From positions 2,624 to 14,400 of the forward strand of contig JAESRR010000195.1 of the NCBI GenBank assembly GCA_016764535.1: a DNA stretch of 11,777 bases, read 5' to 3'. Below, one piece after another: positions 1 to 7,081 of this stretch. The notes beneath the pieces are model-generated. The model searched no databases and had not been told where the DNA came from. It saw only the letters and a list, made by a program, of their open reading frames with translations. Numbering within the stretch: the stretch's first letter is position 1; each line of letters starts with the position of its first letter. This stretch comes from Cohaesibacteraceae bacterium. GTDB lineage: Bacteria; Pseudomonadota; Alphaproteobacteria; Rhizobiales; Cohaesibacteraceae. The translations under genes and the position numbers were made by a program.

Positions 1-42
1 GCGCTGAAGAACGCAGAAAATCGCGTTTCGCGAATTCGATAA
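1..42 (+). CDS. 3' end of an upstream gene, possibly the sugar ABC binding protein (partial)
   Basis: Frame 1 is open from the first base to a TAA at 40-42 and reads ALKNAENRVSRIR. Only 13 codons are present, so the family cannot be recognised. A sugar-binding protein usually precedes the permease genes in this type of operon, and a charged helical C-terminus fits such a protein. The stop lies 22 bases before the permease start, so it is probably the same transcript. The identity is inference from gene order; the open frame itself is seen. Confidence 0.45.
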   Translation, partial: ALKNAENRVSRIR

Positions 43-64
43 ATAGATAAAAGGAGTGCGGGCA

Positions 65-958
65 ATGTTTGGCCAGCGTCAAAAACGGGAAAAGTGGTTT
101 CTCCTGGCGCCAGCCATGATGTTGCTCGCACTCATCACCTTACTGCCACTGGTCAAAACGCTATGGTTGAGTTTTACAGACGCGCGGATTACGGCCCTTG
201 AAACGACAGTACAGTTCATCGGCATTGAAAATTATCGGTATGCCCTGACCGACACGGAATTTCTCGATGCCATTGGCCGAACATTGTATTTCACCTTTGT
301 ATCGGTGGGTCTTGAAGGTTTTCTGGGGGTTGGTATTGCACTTCTTTTAAATCAAAAATTTCGAGGCTGCTTCATATTGAGGGCAGTAATTATACTGCCC
401 TGGGCAGTGCCGACCATTGTCAACGCTGTCGCCTGGAGGATGATCTATCATCCCGAATATGGTGCCTTGAATTCCATGCTGTTCCAATTGGGATTTATCG
501 ATAATTATCGGAGCTGGATAGGAGACCCGGCAACAGCAATGAACATGGTGATCCTCGCAGACGTCTGGAAGAATTTTCCATTGATCGTTTACGTTACACT
601 CGCCGCACTTCAAACCATTCCAGGAGATTTGCTGAAAGCAGCTGCCGTTGAAGGCGCAGGAGCCATTAAACGTTTCCGCTCAATCGTATTGCCATGGATT
701 GTTGGACCGTTGCTGGTTGTTATGGTTTTGAGAACTATTGAAGCTTTTCGCGTTTTTGATATCGTCTATGTCATGACAAGAGGCGGCCCGGCAGACTCTA
801 CCAAAACAGCCAGTTTTTATGTCTATCAGGAATATTTTAGCTATCTGCGTTCCGGAAGTGGCGCATCCTATGCAGTGTTGGTTGCGGGTATCAGTGCTGT
901 GCTTATTCTGGCGTACTATTCAGGTGCGCGGCGTCAGAATGCAGGAACCCGGGCATGA
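65..958 (+). CDS. Sugar ABC transporter permease, MalF/ThuF-like
   Basis: This is one of two inner-membrane subunits of a carbohydrate importer (CUT1 type). It is 297 aa with about six hydrophobic segments; the first follows a short basic cytoplasmic tail. The cytoplasmic coupling loop is clear near residue 195 (AAAVEGAGAIKRFRSIVLP), the EAA-G-I-LP signature that contacts the ATPase. It lacks the large periplasmic insertion of E. coli MalF, as is normal for the short family members. AAGGAG at 51-56 sits eight bases before ATG 65; an in-frame GTG at 56 overlaps that ribosome site, so ATG 65 is preferred. Its stop overlaps the next start (ATGA), suggesting translational coupling. Substrate is not readable from the sequence; the glucokinase downstream suggests a glucose-containing sugar such as trehalose, maltose or sucrose. 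Confidence 0.93.
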   Translation: MFGQRQKREKWFLLAPAMMLLALITLLPLVKTLWLSFTDARITALETTVQFIGIENYRYALTDTEFLDAIGRTLYFTFVSVGLEGFLGVGIALLLNQKFRGCFILRAVIILPWAVPTIVNAVAWRMIYHPEYGALNSMLFQLGFIDNYRSWIGDPATAMNMVILADVWKNFPLIVYVTLAALQTIPGDLLKAAAVEGAGAIKRFRSIVLPWIVGPLLVVMVLRTIEAFRVFDIVYVMTRGGPADSTKTASFYVYQEYFSYLRSGSGASYAVLVAGISAVLILAYYSGARRQNAGTRA

Positions 959-1794
959 ACCGTTCAATTAAATATTCCATATTTCTTTACGCGACTGCGG
1001 TCCTGGTCACTTTGTTTACTTTACTTCCTCTTGTCTGGATCTTTCTGATGAGCATCAGTTCTCCACATGACCTGACGAAAGCACCTCTGGAATGGATCCC
1101 GTCGGAATTTGATTTTTCCAGATATGGTCGACTTGTCGATCTGGACAATGGTTCGGGTGAACGGTTTTTAAGTGCACTTCGCAATAGCCTCATGACAGCC
1201 GGAGGTGCAACTTTCATCGCGTTGTTGGTTGCGGTTCCAGCGGCTTATGCATTCTCTCGTAGAAACGCATCCATGGCTCTGTTGTTTGCCTTTTTGGCAA
1301 CAATAATGATGCCACCAATCACCTATATTTTGCCGTTATACGACATCTTTAGCCAATTCGGGATGCTCAACAGTACCACGACACTGATCATTGTTTATTC
1401 AGCCATGCTTCTACCGTTTGCAACATGGCTCATGAAATCCAACATAGATGTATTGCCTGTCGAAGTTGAGCATGCTGCTTTTATGGAGGGCGCCTCAACG
1501 CTATTCACGTTGCGACGGGTGGTTTTGCCATTGGCACGTCCGGCGATCGCGGCAACGGCGATATTGTCATTTCTTGTCGCCTGGGACGAGTTTTTCTACG
1601 CATTGATTTTTACCAATGATCTGACTGCCAAAACCCTGTCGGTCGCGATTGCCGATTTTTCGGCTGGGCGCGTTACTGATTATGGTGTAGTTGCTGCCGT
1701 TGGTGTTCTGGCAACCTTGCCTCCAGCGTTTCTTGCTATCTGTTTCCAAAAATTTATCGTGTCTGGTCTTGTTGCCGGCTCCGTAAAGGGTTGA
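955..1794 (+). CDS. Sugar ABC transporter permease, MalG/ThuG-like
   Basis: This is the second permease subunit of the same CUT1 importer, 279 aa, with the usual MalG length and a strongly hydrophobic first segment (about residues 8-32). A coupling loop is visible around residue 172 (HAAFMEGASTLFTLRRVVLP), matching the EAA motif that docks onto the MalK-type ATPase. It starts at an ATG overlapping the previous stop by four bases and ends at TGA 1792-1794, 11 bases before the ATPase ATG. The two permeases should pair as a heterodimer in the inner membrane. No frameshift or missing motif is seen. The sugar transported is inferred only from the neighbouring glucokinase. Confidence 0.93.
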   Translation: MNRSIKYSIFLYATAVLVTLFTLLPLVWIFLMSISSPHDLTKAPLEWIPSEFDFSRYGRLVDLDNGSGERFLSALRNSLMTAGGATFIALLVAVPAAYAFSRRNASMALLFAFLATIMMPPITYILPLYDIFSQFGMLNSTTTLIIVYSAMLLPFATWLMKSNIDVLPVEVEHAAFMEGASTLFTLRRVVLPLARPAIAATAILSFLVAWDEFFYALIFTNDLTAKTLSVAIADFSAGRVTDYGVVAAVGVLATLPPAFLAICFQKFIVSGLVAGSVKG

Positions 1795-1805
1795 AAAGGA
1801 GCTCC

Positions 1806-2957
1806 ATGGACATGCCTTCATTACAAAAACCGGATAATGAAACTTCAATTTCCTCAAAAATTCTCGAAGTTCGGGGATTGCACAAAAAATTTGGTGAAGT
1901 TGAAGTACTTAAAAATATAAATGTCGATCTGGATGACGGGGATTTTTTGGTCCTCGTTGGTCCATCGGGCTGTGGTAAATCAACATTGCTTTCCTGTATT
2001 GCGGGGCTGACAGAAACAACATCGGGTGTGATATCGATCGGTGGTGATGATGTAACCACGCTGGATCCGGCACAACGTGATATCGCTATGGTTTTTCAGT
2101 CCTACGCTCTTTTCCCCAACATGACGGTGGCGGAAAATATCGGTTTTGGCCTCGAAGTCAGACGTGTGCCTCTTGTGGAACGAAAACCCCTCGTGGAAAA
2201 AGCAGCTGCATTGTTAAAAATTGAGGACCTTCTTGACCGCAAACCAGCTCATTTATCAGGTGGGCAAAGGCAACGTGTGGCGATGGGGCGAGCTCTTGTA
2301 CGAGATCCAAAACTATTCCTGTTTGACGAACCGCTATCAAACCTGGATGCAAAATTGCGTGTGACAATGCGCACCGAGATCAAGCGACTGCATAAACGGC
2401 TCGGGGCGTCAATTATCTATGTCACTCACGATCAAATTGAAGCCATGACTCTGGCAACAAAAATAGTTGTCATGGAAGATGGTGTTGTACAGCAAACTGG
2501 TACACCTCGCGAGATTTATAACAATCCAGTCAATATGTTTGTCGCCGGATTTATGGGGGCACCGTCAATGAATTTGATGCAGGCAGATATTGTAGTCAAA
2601 AACGATGTCGCACATATAACGATTGAAAGAGAAAACGATCAACCTCTGGTGCTACAGGACGATGCACCTCCATCAGCGGTTCTGGATAGACAAAATGGCT
2701 CGCTTGTTCTGGGTATCCGTCCGGAATCAATGACCGATTCCACAGCACCAGACAAACAGGTACGAATTGTAGATTGTTTACTTGATGTTGTGGAACCTGC
2801 CGGATCTGACACCTACGCGGTGATCAAAATGGGCGGGATAGAAGCGATTGCAAGATTACATGGTGAAGCCAGTGTAAAGCAGGGCGAACGCACCGGAATT
2901 GGTTTTAACATGTCACGATTATCATATTTTGATCCTGATACAGGGCTGCGTCTATGA
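1806..2957 (+). CDS. Sugar ABC transporter ATP-binding protein, MalK/UgpC family
   Basis: This cytoplasmic ATPase powers the sugar importer. All nucleotide-binding motifs are present in order: Walker A GPSGCGKST (about residues 52-60), Q-loop QSYALFP, signature LSGGQRQR, Walker B with catalytic Glu in LFDEPLSNLDAKLR, and the switch His in THD. The C-terminal third is a TOBE/OB-fold regulatory domain, marked by LGIRPE, as in MalK and UgpC. At 383 aa it is close to the usual length of about 360-370 with a short N-terminal extension. AAGGAG lies at 1796-1801; ATG 1806 is four bases away and ATG 1812 ten bases away, so either may be used. A TTG at 1791 overlapping the previous stop is less likely. 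Its stop overlaps the glucokinase start. Such ATPases may serve several permeases, so it could also supply the ugp system at the right end. Confidence 0.95.
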   Translation: MDMPSLQKPDNETSISSKILEVRGLHKKFGEVEVLKNINVDLDDGDFLVLVGPSGCGKSTLLSCIAGLTETTSGVISIGGDDVTTLDPAQRDIAMVFQSYALFPNMTVAENIGFGLEVRRVPLVERKPLVEKAAALLKIEDLLDRKPAHLSGGQRQRVAMGRALVRDPKLFLFDEPLSNLDAKLRVTMRTEIKRLHKRLGASIIYVTHDQIEAMTLATKIVVMEDGVVQQTGTPREIYNNPVNMFVAGFMGAPSMNLMQADIVVKNDVAHITIERENDQPLVLQDDAPPSAVLDRQNGSLVLGIRPESMTDSTAPDKQVRIVDCLLDVVEPAGSDTYAVIKMGGIEAIARLHGEASVKQGERTGIGFNMSRLSYFDPDTGLRL

Positions 2958-3928
2958 ACCATGTTCAGGCTGTTGTTGCTGACATAGGCGGCACTAACAC
3001 ACGAATTGGTGTTGTCAACGATGAGCAATTGCAACAATCGAGTATAAAACACTATTCCAATATTGGTTTTGAAAATTTTGAAACACTGTTGGGGATGTAT
3101 TGTCAGGAGCAAGGCATTAACCGTTGCGATACAGCTTGCATAGCTGTTGCTGCACCAGTGGTCGATGACAATATTACGCTGACAAATCACAACTGGTGCT
3201 TGACAAGGCGAGGCCTGAAAGACGTAACAGGTGCAAAAAACATATCATTTCTCAATGATTTTGAAGCCCTTGCACTTTCCCTTGATCGGGTTGACCCGGT
3301 GAATTTGATGCATCTGTCAAAGTCTTCCCAACACGGTGTGCCAGAGGGAACCAGACTTGTAGTTGGTGCGGGGACCGGATTTAATTCTGCTTCTGTGAGT
3401 ATAAATAAAAACAGTGCCGATCTGATCGTTGGTGTTGGAGAAACCGGACATATGACATTACCGGTTGAGACGATAATGGAGTTTGAACTACGGGAATATC
3501 TTGCCCGGGGCAGGGGACGGGCATCCATTGAGCGCGCGTTGTCGGGAGCAGGCCTTGTTGAAATTTATACCTGGTTGTGTGAAAGGGCGGGAATTCAATA
3601 TCATGGGTTAAGTGCCCGGGAAATTTCCGAAAGGGCCATTGTTGAAACCGACGGTATTTTTCGCAAGACTGCAGAAATATTGCTTCGTTTTTTTGGACGG
3701 TGTGTTGGCGACCTGGCGCTTGCATTCCTGTCAACTGGTGGGGTGTATTTGAGCGGCGGAGTAACACGCGCACTCAAACCTTTGCTTGATAGTGAATTGT
3801 TTTTCAAATATTTTTTAGCGAAAGGCAGGCAAAGCAGCCTCTTGTCAGGCATACCAGTGTATTTGATCGACGATGACGCGGCCGCTCTTGCCGGTTGCAC
3901 GGCAAAAGCAGTTTCACTTTCAAGATAA
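2954..3928 (+). CDS. glk: Glucokinase (PF02685 type)
   Basis: It phosphorylates glucose with ATP to glucose-6-phosphate in the cytoplasm. The 324-aa length matches E. coli Glk. Seen motifs: phosphate loop ADIGGTNTR at residues 9-17; SFLNDFEAL with the probable catalytic base Asp102; GAGTGFNSA; GETGHM; ALSGAGLVEIY; and the C-terminal LSGGV and IPVYLIDDDAAALAG blocks. This is the Glk family and not the ROK type, since the ROK zinc-binding CxCGxxGC motif is absent. Its ATG overlaps the ATPase stop (ATGA), so it is the last gene of the transporter operon and probably acts on glucose released from the imported sugar. It ends 11 bases from the convergent DUF899 gene, and I see no intrinsic terminator in that gap. 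Confidence 0.93.
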   Translation: MNHVQAVVADIGGTNTRIGVVNDEQLQQSSIKHYSNIGFENFETLLGMYCQEQGINRCDTACIAVAAPVVDDNITLTNHNWCLTRRGLKDVTGAKNISFLNDFEALALSLDRVDPVNLMHLSKSSQHGVPEGTRLVVGAGTGFNSASVSINKNSADLIVGVGETGHMTLPVETIMEFELREYLARGRGRASIERALSGAGLVEIYTWLCERAGIQYHGLSAREISERAIVETDGIFRKTAEILLRFFGRCVGDLALAFLSTGGVYLSGGVTRALKPLLDSELFFKYFLAKGRQSSLLSGIPVYLIDDDAAALAGCTAKAVSLSR

Positions 3929-3939
3929 ATTCGGAATAC

Positions 3940-4647
3940 TCATGCCTGGGAAGGATAACTGTCTCTTCGTTTGAGCCAGGACATTGAATAATCCAGATCA
4001 CTTTCATTGCGGCCAAGCGGTGTTAGATCAAGAAAATGATAGGCACCGTTCATCATATCAAGGCCACGTGAATATGTGGAGTAGGAATGGCAGATTGTAC
4101 CATCTTCAAGCCGGATGAAAACACTGATTCCCGGCATTTCATCCTGGAATGATTTTCCGGAATAATTATATCCCGGGCCCTCGGTCGTTTGACCATCATC
4201 GCAGGAACTCACACCAAAATCGGCGTTAAACCCGGTTCCATTGGAAGATACCCACGGGAAACTCCAGTTCAGACGTTTTCTGTATGTGTCAATCTGCTCC
4301 ATAGATGCGTTTGAAATAGCGACGAATGACGTATCCCGAGCCTCAAGATGTGGTGCAATGTAATTGAAATTATCTGCCCAGAATGAACAGCTAACGCAGC
4401 CTTCCTGCCAGTCTGGACCATACATGAAATGGTAAACCACCAGTTGGGTGCTGTTGCCAAACAAGTCTCCCAACGATTTTTTGCCGTTCCCGGATTGAAA
4501 AATATACTCATTTTCAATTTTCACAAATGGCAACTGTCTTCGTTCTTCAGTTAAGGCATCGCGGGCTTTTGTAAATGCCTTTTCTTTTTCAAGAAACTTT
4601 ATCCGGGCTTTGAGCCATTCCTGACGGGATACAATCGGGTTGTCCAT
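3940..4647 (-). CDS. DUF899 family thioredoxin-like protein
   Basis: This 235-aa protein matches the DUF899 family, which has a thioredoxin-like fold and no settled function. An N-terminal helical stretch (SRQEWLKAR to about residue 37) is followed by the core. LVVYHFMYGPDW leads into a CVSC pair at residues 84-87, a CxxC redox position, followed by SFWAD. The C-terminal block TYSRGLDMMNGAYHFLDLTP is typical of the family. No signal peptide is visible, so it is probably cytoplasmic. Start ATG at 4647 has an AGAGGA ribosome site about eight bases upstream. It lies 90 bp downstream of the molybdoenzyme gene on the same strand, with its own promoter-like and palindromic sequences, so it may be separately controlled. 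A redox role is inference. Confidence 0.88.
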   Translation of the reverse strand: MDNPIVSRQEWLKARIKFLEKEKAFTKARDALTEERRQLPFVKIENEYIFQSGNGKKSLGDLFGNSTQLVVYHFMYGPDWQEGCVSCSFWADNFNYIAPHLEARDTSFVAISNASMEQIDTYRKRLNWSFPWVSSNGTGFNADFGVSSCDDGQTTEGPGYNYSGKSFQDEMPGISVFIRLEDGTICHSYSTYSRGLDMMNGAYHFLDLTPLGRNESDLDYSMSWLKRRDSYPSQA

Positions 4648-4667
4648 TTGGCGTCCTCTTCACAAAC

Positions 4668-4687
4668 AATAAACTAAATGGTTTATT
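4668..4687 (-). promoter_or_regulatory. Palindromic operator candidate upstream of the DUF899 gene
   Basis: AATAAAC and GTTTATT form perfect 7-bp inverted arms around a 6-bp centre in which one further pair matches. The site lies 21-40 bases before the DUF899 ATG and overlaps a GATAAT -10-like hexamer (- strand, plus 4685-4690) and its expected start point; the matching -35 is weak. This is where a dimeric repressor would act, and the TAAAC-N-GTTTA style is common among TetR-family operators. No regulator gene is in the window, so the binding protein is unknown. Confidence 0.45.
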
Positions 4688-4737
4688 ATCATGGAAAATT
4701 CAAACATGCAACCAATTGGTATTATATTTTTGAAATG

Positions 4738-5529
4738 TCAAATGCCAGCGTACCAGGCATAACCGCGATCTTCCCAATAACCACCATTGCCCCGGGCTAT
4801 ATCTTTTAGTGTCGCAACAAGTGTGATTGATTTAACATATTTGGCATGCTTGTAGCCCAGCTGGCGTTCCACTCTCAAACGCAATGGAGCACCGTTTGCT
4901 ACAGGTAGTGTTTTTTGATTTAGACCATATGCCAGTATGGTTTGTGAATGCATTGCATCAACCATATCGATACTCTCATAGTATTTAACCGAGCCGGATA
5001 GCCCACGTTCCATAGTGTCAAAACAATCAAATACAGCGAATCTGGCTTCAGGGTGAGGCTTGGCCATCTCCAGAATGGTGGACAGTTGAACTCCTGTCCA
5101 TTCCCCGATGCAGCTCCATCCTTCAACGCAATCATGACGGGTTATTTGGGCGCGCGCAGGTAATTTTCTTAAAGTATCAAGATCCAGAGAAAGTTCGTTC
5201 CCTACAAGTCCGTTCACTTTGAGACTGTAATCACTGAACTGGTTTGATGCTAGATTAAGGTAATCAACATCCCGGGGTGAGATTGTTCCGTTAGCGTGCT
5301 GTTGCTGACGAATATCACTACGTTGATATTCGCGGGCGAGACTGGTGCCACTGGAAAGCCAGCGTTGAACGCGAAAAGATAAACTGCTGGCACTTTCGAG
5401 TATGGTTCGAGCTGTATGGCCTGATTGAATGAGTGGGTCGAGGCGATTGCATCCTCCAAGAGCAATGGCGCTGCCAGTCGCAAGAGTAGTCCCGAGCAGG
5501 CGTCGACGGGTAATGTTGATATTATTCAT
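4738..5529 (-). CDS. Sulfite-oxidase-family molybdopterin oxidoreductase, Tat-exported putative lipoprotein
   Basis: This is a molybdopterin-binding oxidoreductase (PF00174 fold) of 263 aa, probably acting in the periplasm with the cytochrome b encoded upstream. The N-terminus TRRRLLGTTLATGSAIALGGC has a twin-arginine motif at residues 8-9, a hydrophobic stretch and an LGGC lipobox with Cys27, so it is probably Tat-exported and lipid-anchored. Cys134 in RHDCVEGWSCIGEWTG aligns with the molybdenum-ligand Cys of YedY/MsrP (RCVEAW) and sulfite oxidases. NGAPLRLRVERQLGYKHAKYV is the conserved cofactor and substrate region. ATG 5529 is preferred because GGAGG lies eight bases upstream; a longer form from 5565 would bury the Tat motif. 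It overlaps the cytochrome b stop by eight bases. Substrate is unknown: sulfite, a sulfoxide (MsrP-like) or another small molecule. Confidence 0.9.
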   Translation of the reverse strand: MNNINITRRRLLGTTLATGSAIALGGCNRLDPLIQSGHTARTILESASSLSFRVQRWLSSGTSLAREYQRSDIRQQQHANGTISPRDVDYLNLASNQFSDYSLKVNGLVGNELSLDLDTLRKLPARAQITRHDCVEGWSCIGEWTGVQLSTILEMAKPHPEARFAVFDCFDTMERGLSGSVKYYESIDMVDAMHSQTILAYGLNQKTLPVANGAPLRLRVERQLGYKHAKYVKSITLVATLKDIARGNGGYWEDRGYAWYAGI

Positions 5530-6382
5530 CGGATGAACCTCCGGTTGATTTGGGCGAAGCTTCAATGCGATATCGCCCAGTCACAATTGATCTGACCAGG
5601 TTAATCGGACCGGCGGCAAGGATCATGATCATGTGAATTATAAAGAACCCCGACAGGATGAACATGAACAAAAAATGTACTGTTCGTGCGGTTTGTCGCC
5701 CCCCGAATATCTCTGTTATCCCGGGAAAAATGGCATTGAACCCTGGTGACATCGCCAGACCTGACAGAATTATTATTGGAAAAACGACAAACAAAATAAT
5801 TCCATAAGTCAGTTTCTGGATGGAAACATATTGAGCTGTATGGTAAAATTTCAACTTTATATGATTGAGAAAATCTGCCTTCAATGATCTCAAATCCTGA
5901 CCGCCCGGGATCAAATCCTTGCGTATGTGTCCATTGACCAACCCTGAAACCAGCCAGATCAGAAGTGTGAAAACGAAGAACCATGCAAAGAAAAAGTGAA
6001 CCCGTCGACCTCCGGCAAGATCCTGTCCCGATGGCAGTGTTAACCAGGCTGGAAAAGCCCGGGCACTGTCAAAACCGTTGGTCTTGCTTATTCCAAGAAA
6101 GCCCGTTGTATCGAGCCGGATACCGAATAAGTCGATAAACCCGGTTCCGGTTTTGTAATTGGCACCGATCTCAAGAATTCGGTTACTGAAATCGAACCCT
6201 GATTGATCGCCGATATACAGCACTGGATGCGCATTAAAAATTTGCAATCCCGAAAGCAGCAAAAAGAACAGGCAAATTGCCCAGCTCCAATGGGTAACCC
6301 TTGTTAGAAACCGGTGACGTAATATTAATTTGGTATTTGTTGCACCATGCGACGTTGAAATTTTTTTTGCTGGCCATTTCAT
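5522..6382 (-). CDS. Cytochrome b561-type membrane electron carrier
   Basis: This 286-aa integral membrane protein belongs to the prokaryotic cytochrome b561 / hydrogenase-formate dehydrogenase cytochrome b class (PF01292). Four main membrane segments are seen, near residues 25-50, 129-150, 188-212 and 234-258. Likely haem-ligand histidines are His31 (THW), His129 (RRVHFFF), and His236 and His250 in the last helix (HFLFMF, IIHM). A loop of about 80 residues separates helices 1 and 2. It presumably passes quinol electrons to, or takes them from, the molybdoenzyme whose start it overlaps. GGAG lies nine bases before ATG 6382, and an ECF-type promoter element lies 34 bases further upstream. It differs from MsrQ/YedZ, which has more helices of a ferric-reductase type. 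Confidence 0.9.
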   Translation of the reverse strand: MKWPAKKISTSHGATNTKLILRHRFLTRVTHWSWAICLFFLLLSGLQIFNAHPVLYIGDQSGFDFSNRILEIGANYKTGTGFIDLFGIRLDTTGFLGISKTNGFDSARAFPAWLTLPSGQDLAGGRRVHFFFAWFFVFTLLIWLVSGLVNGHIRKDLIPGGQDLRSLKADFLNHIKLKFYHTAQYVSIQKLTYGIILFVVFPIIILSGLAMSPGFNAIFPGITEIFGGRQTARTVHFLFMFILSGFFIIHMIMILAAGPINLVRSIVTGRYRIEASPKSTGGSSDE

Positions 6383-6415
6383 TCAGAATTACTCCGGTGA
6401 TGTTCCTTGCAAGAA

Positions 6416-6444
6416 AGAACGGAACTGATCGGAAAACAGTTTCA
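6416..6444 (-). promoter_or_regulatory. ECF-type promoter candidate for the cytochrome b / molybdoenzyme operon
   Basis: On the - strand this reads TGAAAC, a 17-base spacer, then CGTTCT, followed by TTCTTG. Both hexamers and the spacing are identical to the element before the FAS1 gene (7780-7808). The hexamers resemble the GGAAC/CGTT pattern recognised by many ECF sigma factors. The -10 ends 33 bases before ATG 6382, a suitable distance. The divergent ECF sigma gene starts 95 bp away, so control by that sigma is a reasonable inference. Confidence 0.7.
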
Positions 6445-6538
6445 CGTGATCTCAAATTAGTTGCTGGAATTATTACTACCAGTCTGCATAGTATGCGGCT
6501 CAGGAATTCTTCCTGTTCGTTATTCGCAGGAAGCTTGA

Positions 6539-7081
6539 TTGGCAACGCCCGGAGACATCGCTAAACTTATTGGACGTACGGCTCTTGGAGACAGAAATGC
6601 CTTCGACGCGCTTTATGCGCATACCTCTGCGAAACTTTTTGGCGTGTTGTTACGTCTCTTAAGGGACAGGGCAGAAGCTGAAGACGCGTTGCAGGAAGTC
6701 TATATCAAAATCTGGCAGCGCTCTTCGCAATACGCACAATCTGAATCCAGCGCTATGTCGTGGCTGATCGTGATTGCACGATATCATGCTATCGATCGGT
6801 TAAGGGCGAGGAAAATGCCCTTGCTGCCAATTGATGATAGTTTTGAAATCGTCGACAAGGCTCCTGATCCTGAAGCCAGTGCCCTGGCGTCATCGCAAAG
6901 GGCGCAAATTGATGAATGCCTGGCGCGCCTTGAAAAGCAGAAGGCAAATGCAATTCGAGGTGCATATCTTGAGGGGTATTCCTATCAGGAGCTGGCAAAC
7001 AAAAACGATATACCGCTGAATACCATGCGAACCTGGTTGAGGCGGAGCTTATTGAAACTAAAGGAGTGTCTTCAGGAATGA
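6539..7081 (+). CDS. ECF RNA polymerase sigma factor, SigK-like
   Basis: This is an extracytoplasmic-function sigma-70 factor, 180 aa. Region 2 spans about residues 10-92, with RDRAEAEDALQEVYIKIWQR (promoter melting and core binding) and SWLIVIARYHAIDRLRAR (-10 recognition). Region 4 spans about 120-178, with the helix-turn-helix YSYQELANKNDIPLNTMRTW contacting the -35. The TTG start is forced: an in-frame TGA sits directly before it at 6536-6538, the next Met is inside region 2, and AGGAAG lies five bases upstream. Cys127 and Cys177 are the only cysteines and flank region 4. Its end overlaps the anti-sigma start (ATGA), the standard sigma/anti-sigma pairing. Likely targets are the two TGAAAC-N17-CGTTCT promoters. 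I did not find that element before the sigma gene itself. Confidence 0.93.
   Translation: MATPGDIAKLIGRTALGDRNAFDALYAHTSAKLFGVLLRLLRDRAEAEDALQEVYIKIWQRSSQYAQSESSAMSWLIVIARYHAIDRLRARKMPLLPIDDSFEIVDKAPDPEASALASSQRAQIDECLARLEKQKANAIRGAYLEGYSYQELANKNDIPLNTMRTWLRRSLLKLKECLQE

Noticed and set aside
3929..3939. Bidirectional terminator between the convergent glucokinase and DUF899 genes
   Set aside because: The gap is 11 bases and no stem-loop with a T-run is visible there or at the gene ends.
4711..4720. Palindrome ACCAATTGGT between the molybdoenzyme and DUF899 genes, with nearby TATAAT and TTGACA-like hexamers on the - strand
   Set aside because: A 10-bp AT-rich palindrome is weak evidence, and the two hexamers are only nine bases apart, so they do not form a promoter.
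6421..6450. GGAAC...CGTGAT as an autoregulatory promoter of the sigma gene
   Set aside because: Spacing is 19 bases and the -10 does not match the element seen elsewhere; the overlapping - strand element is far better.
6301..6564. 87-codon + strand frame over the sigma/cytochrome b intergenic region
   Set aside because: It overlaps the cytochrome b start and the sigma start, lacks a ribosome site, resembles no family and would cover the ECF-type promoter.
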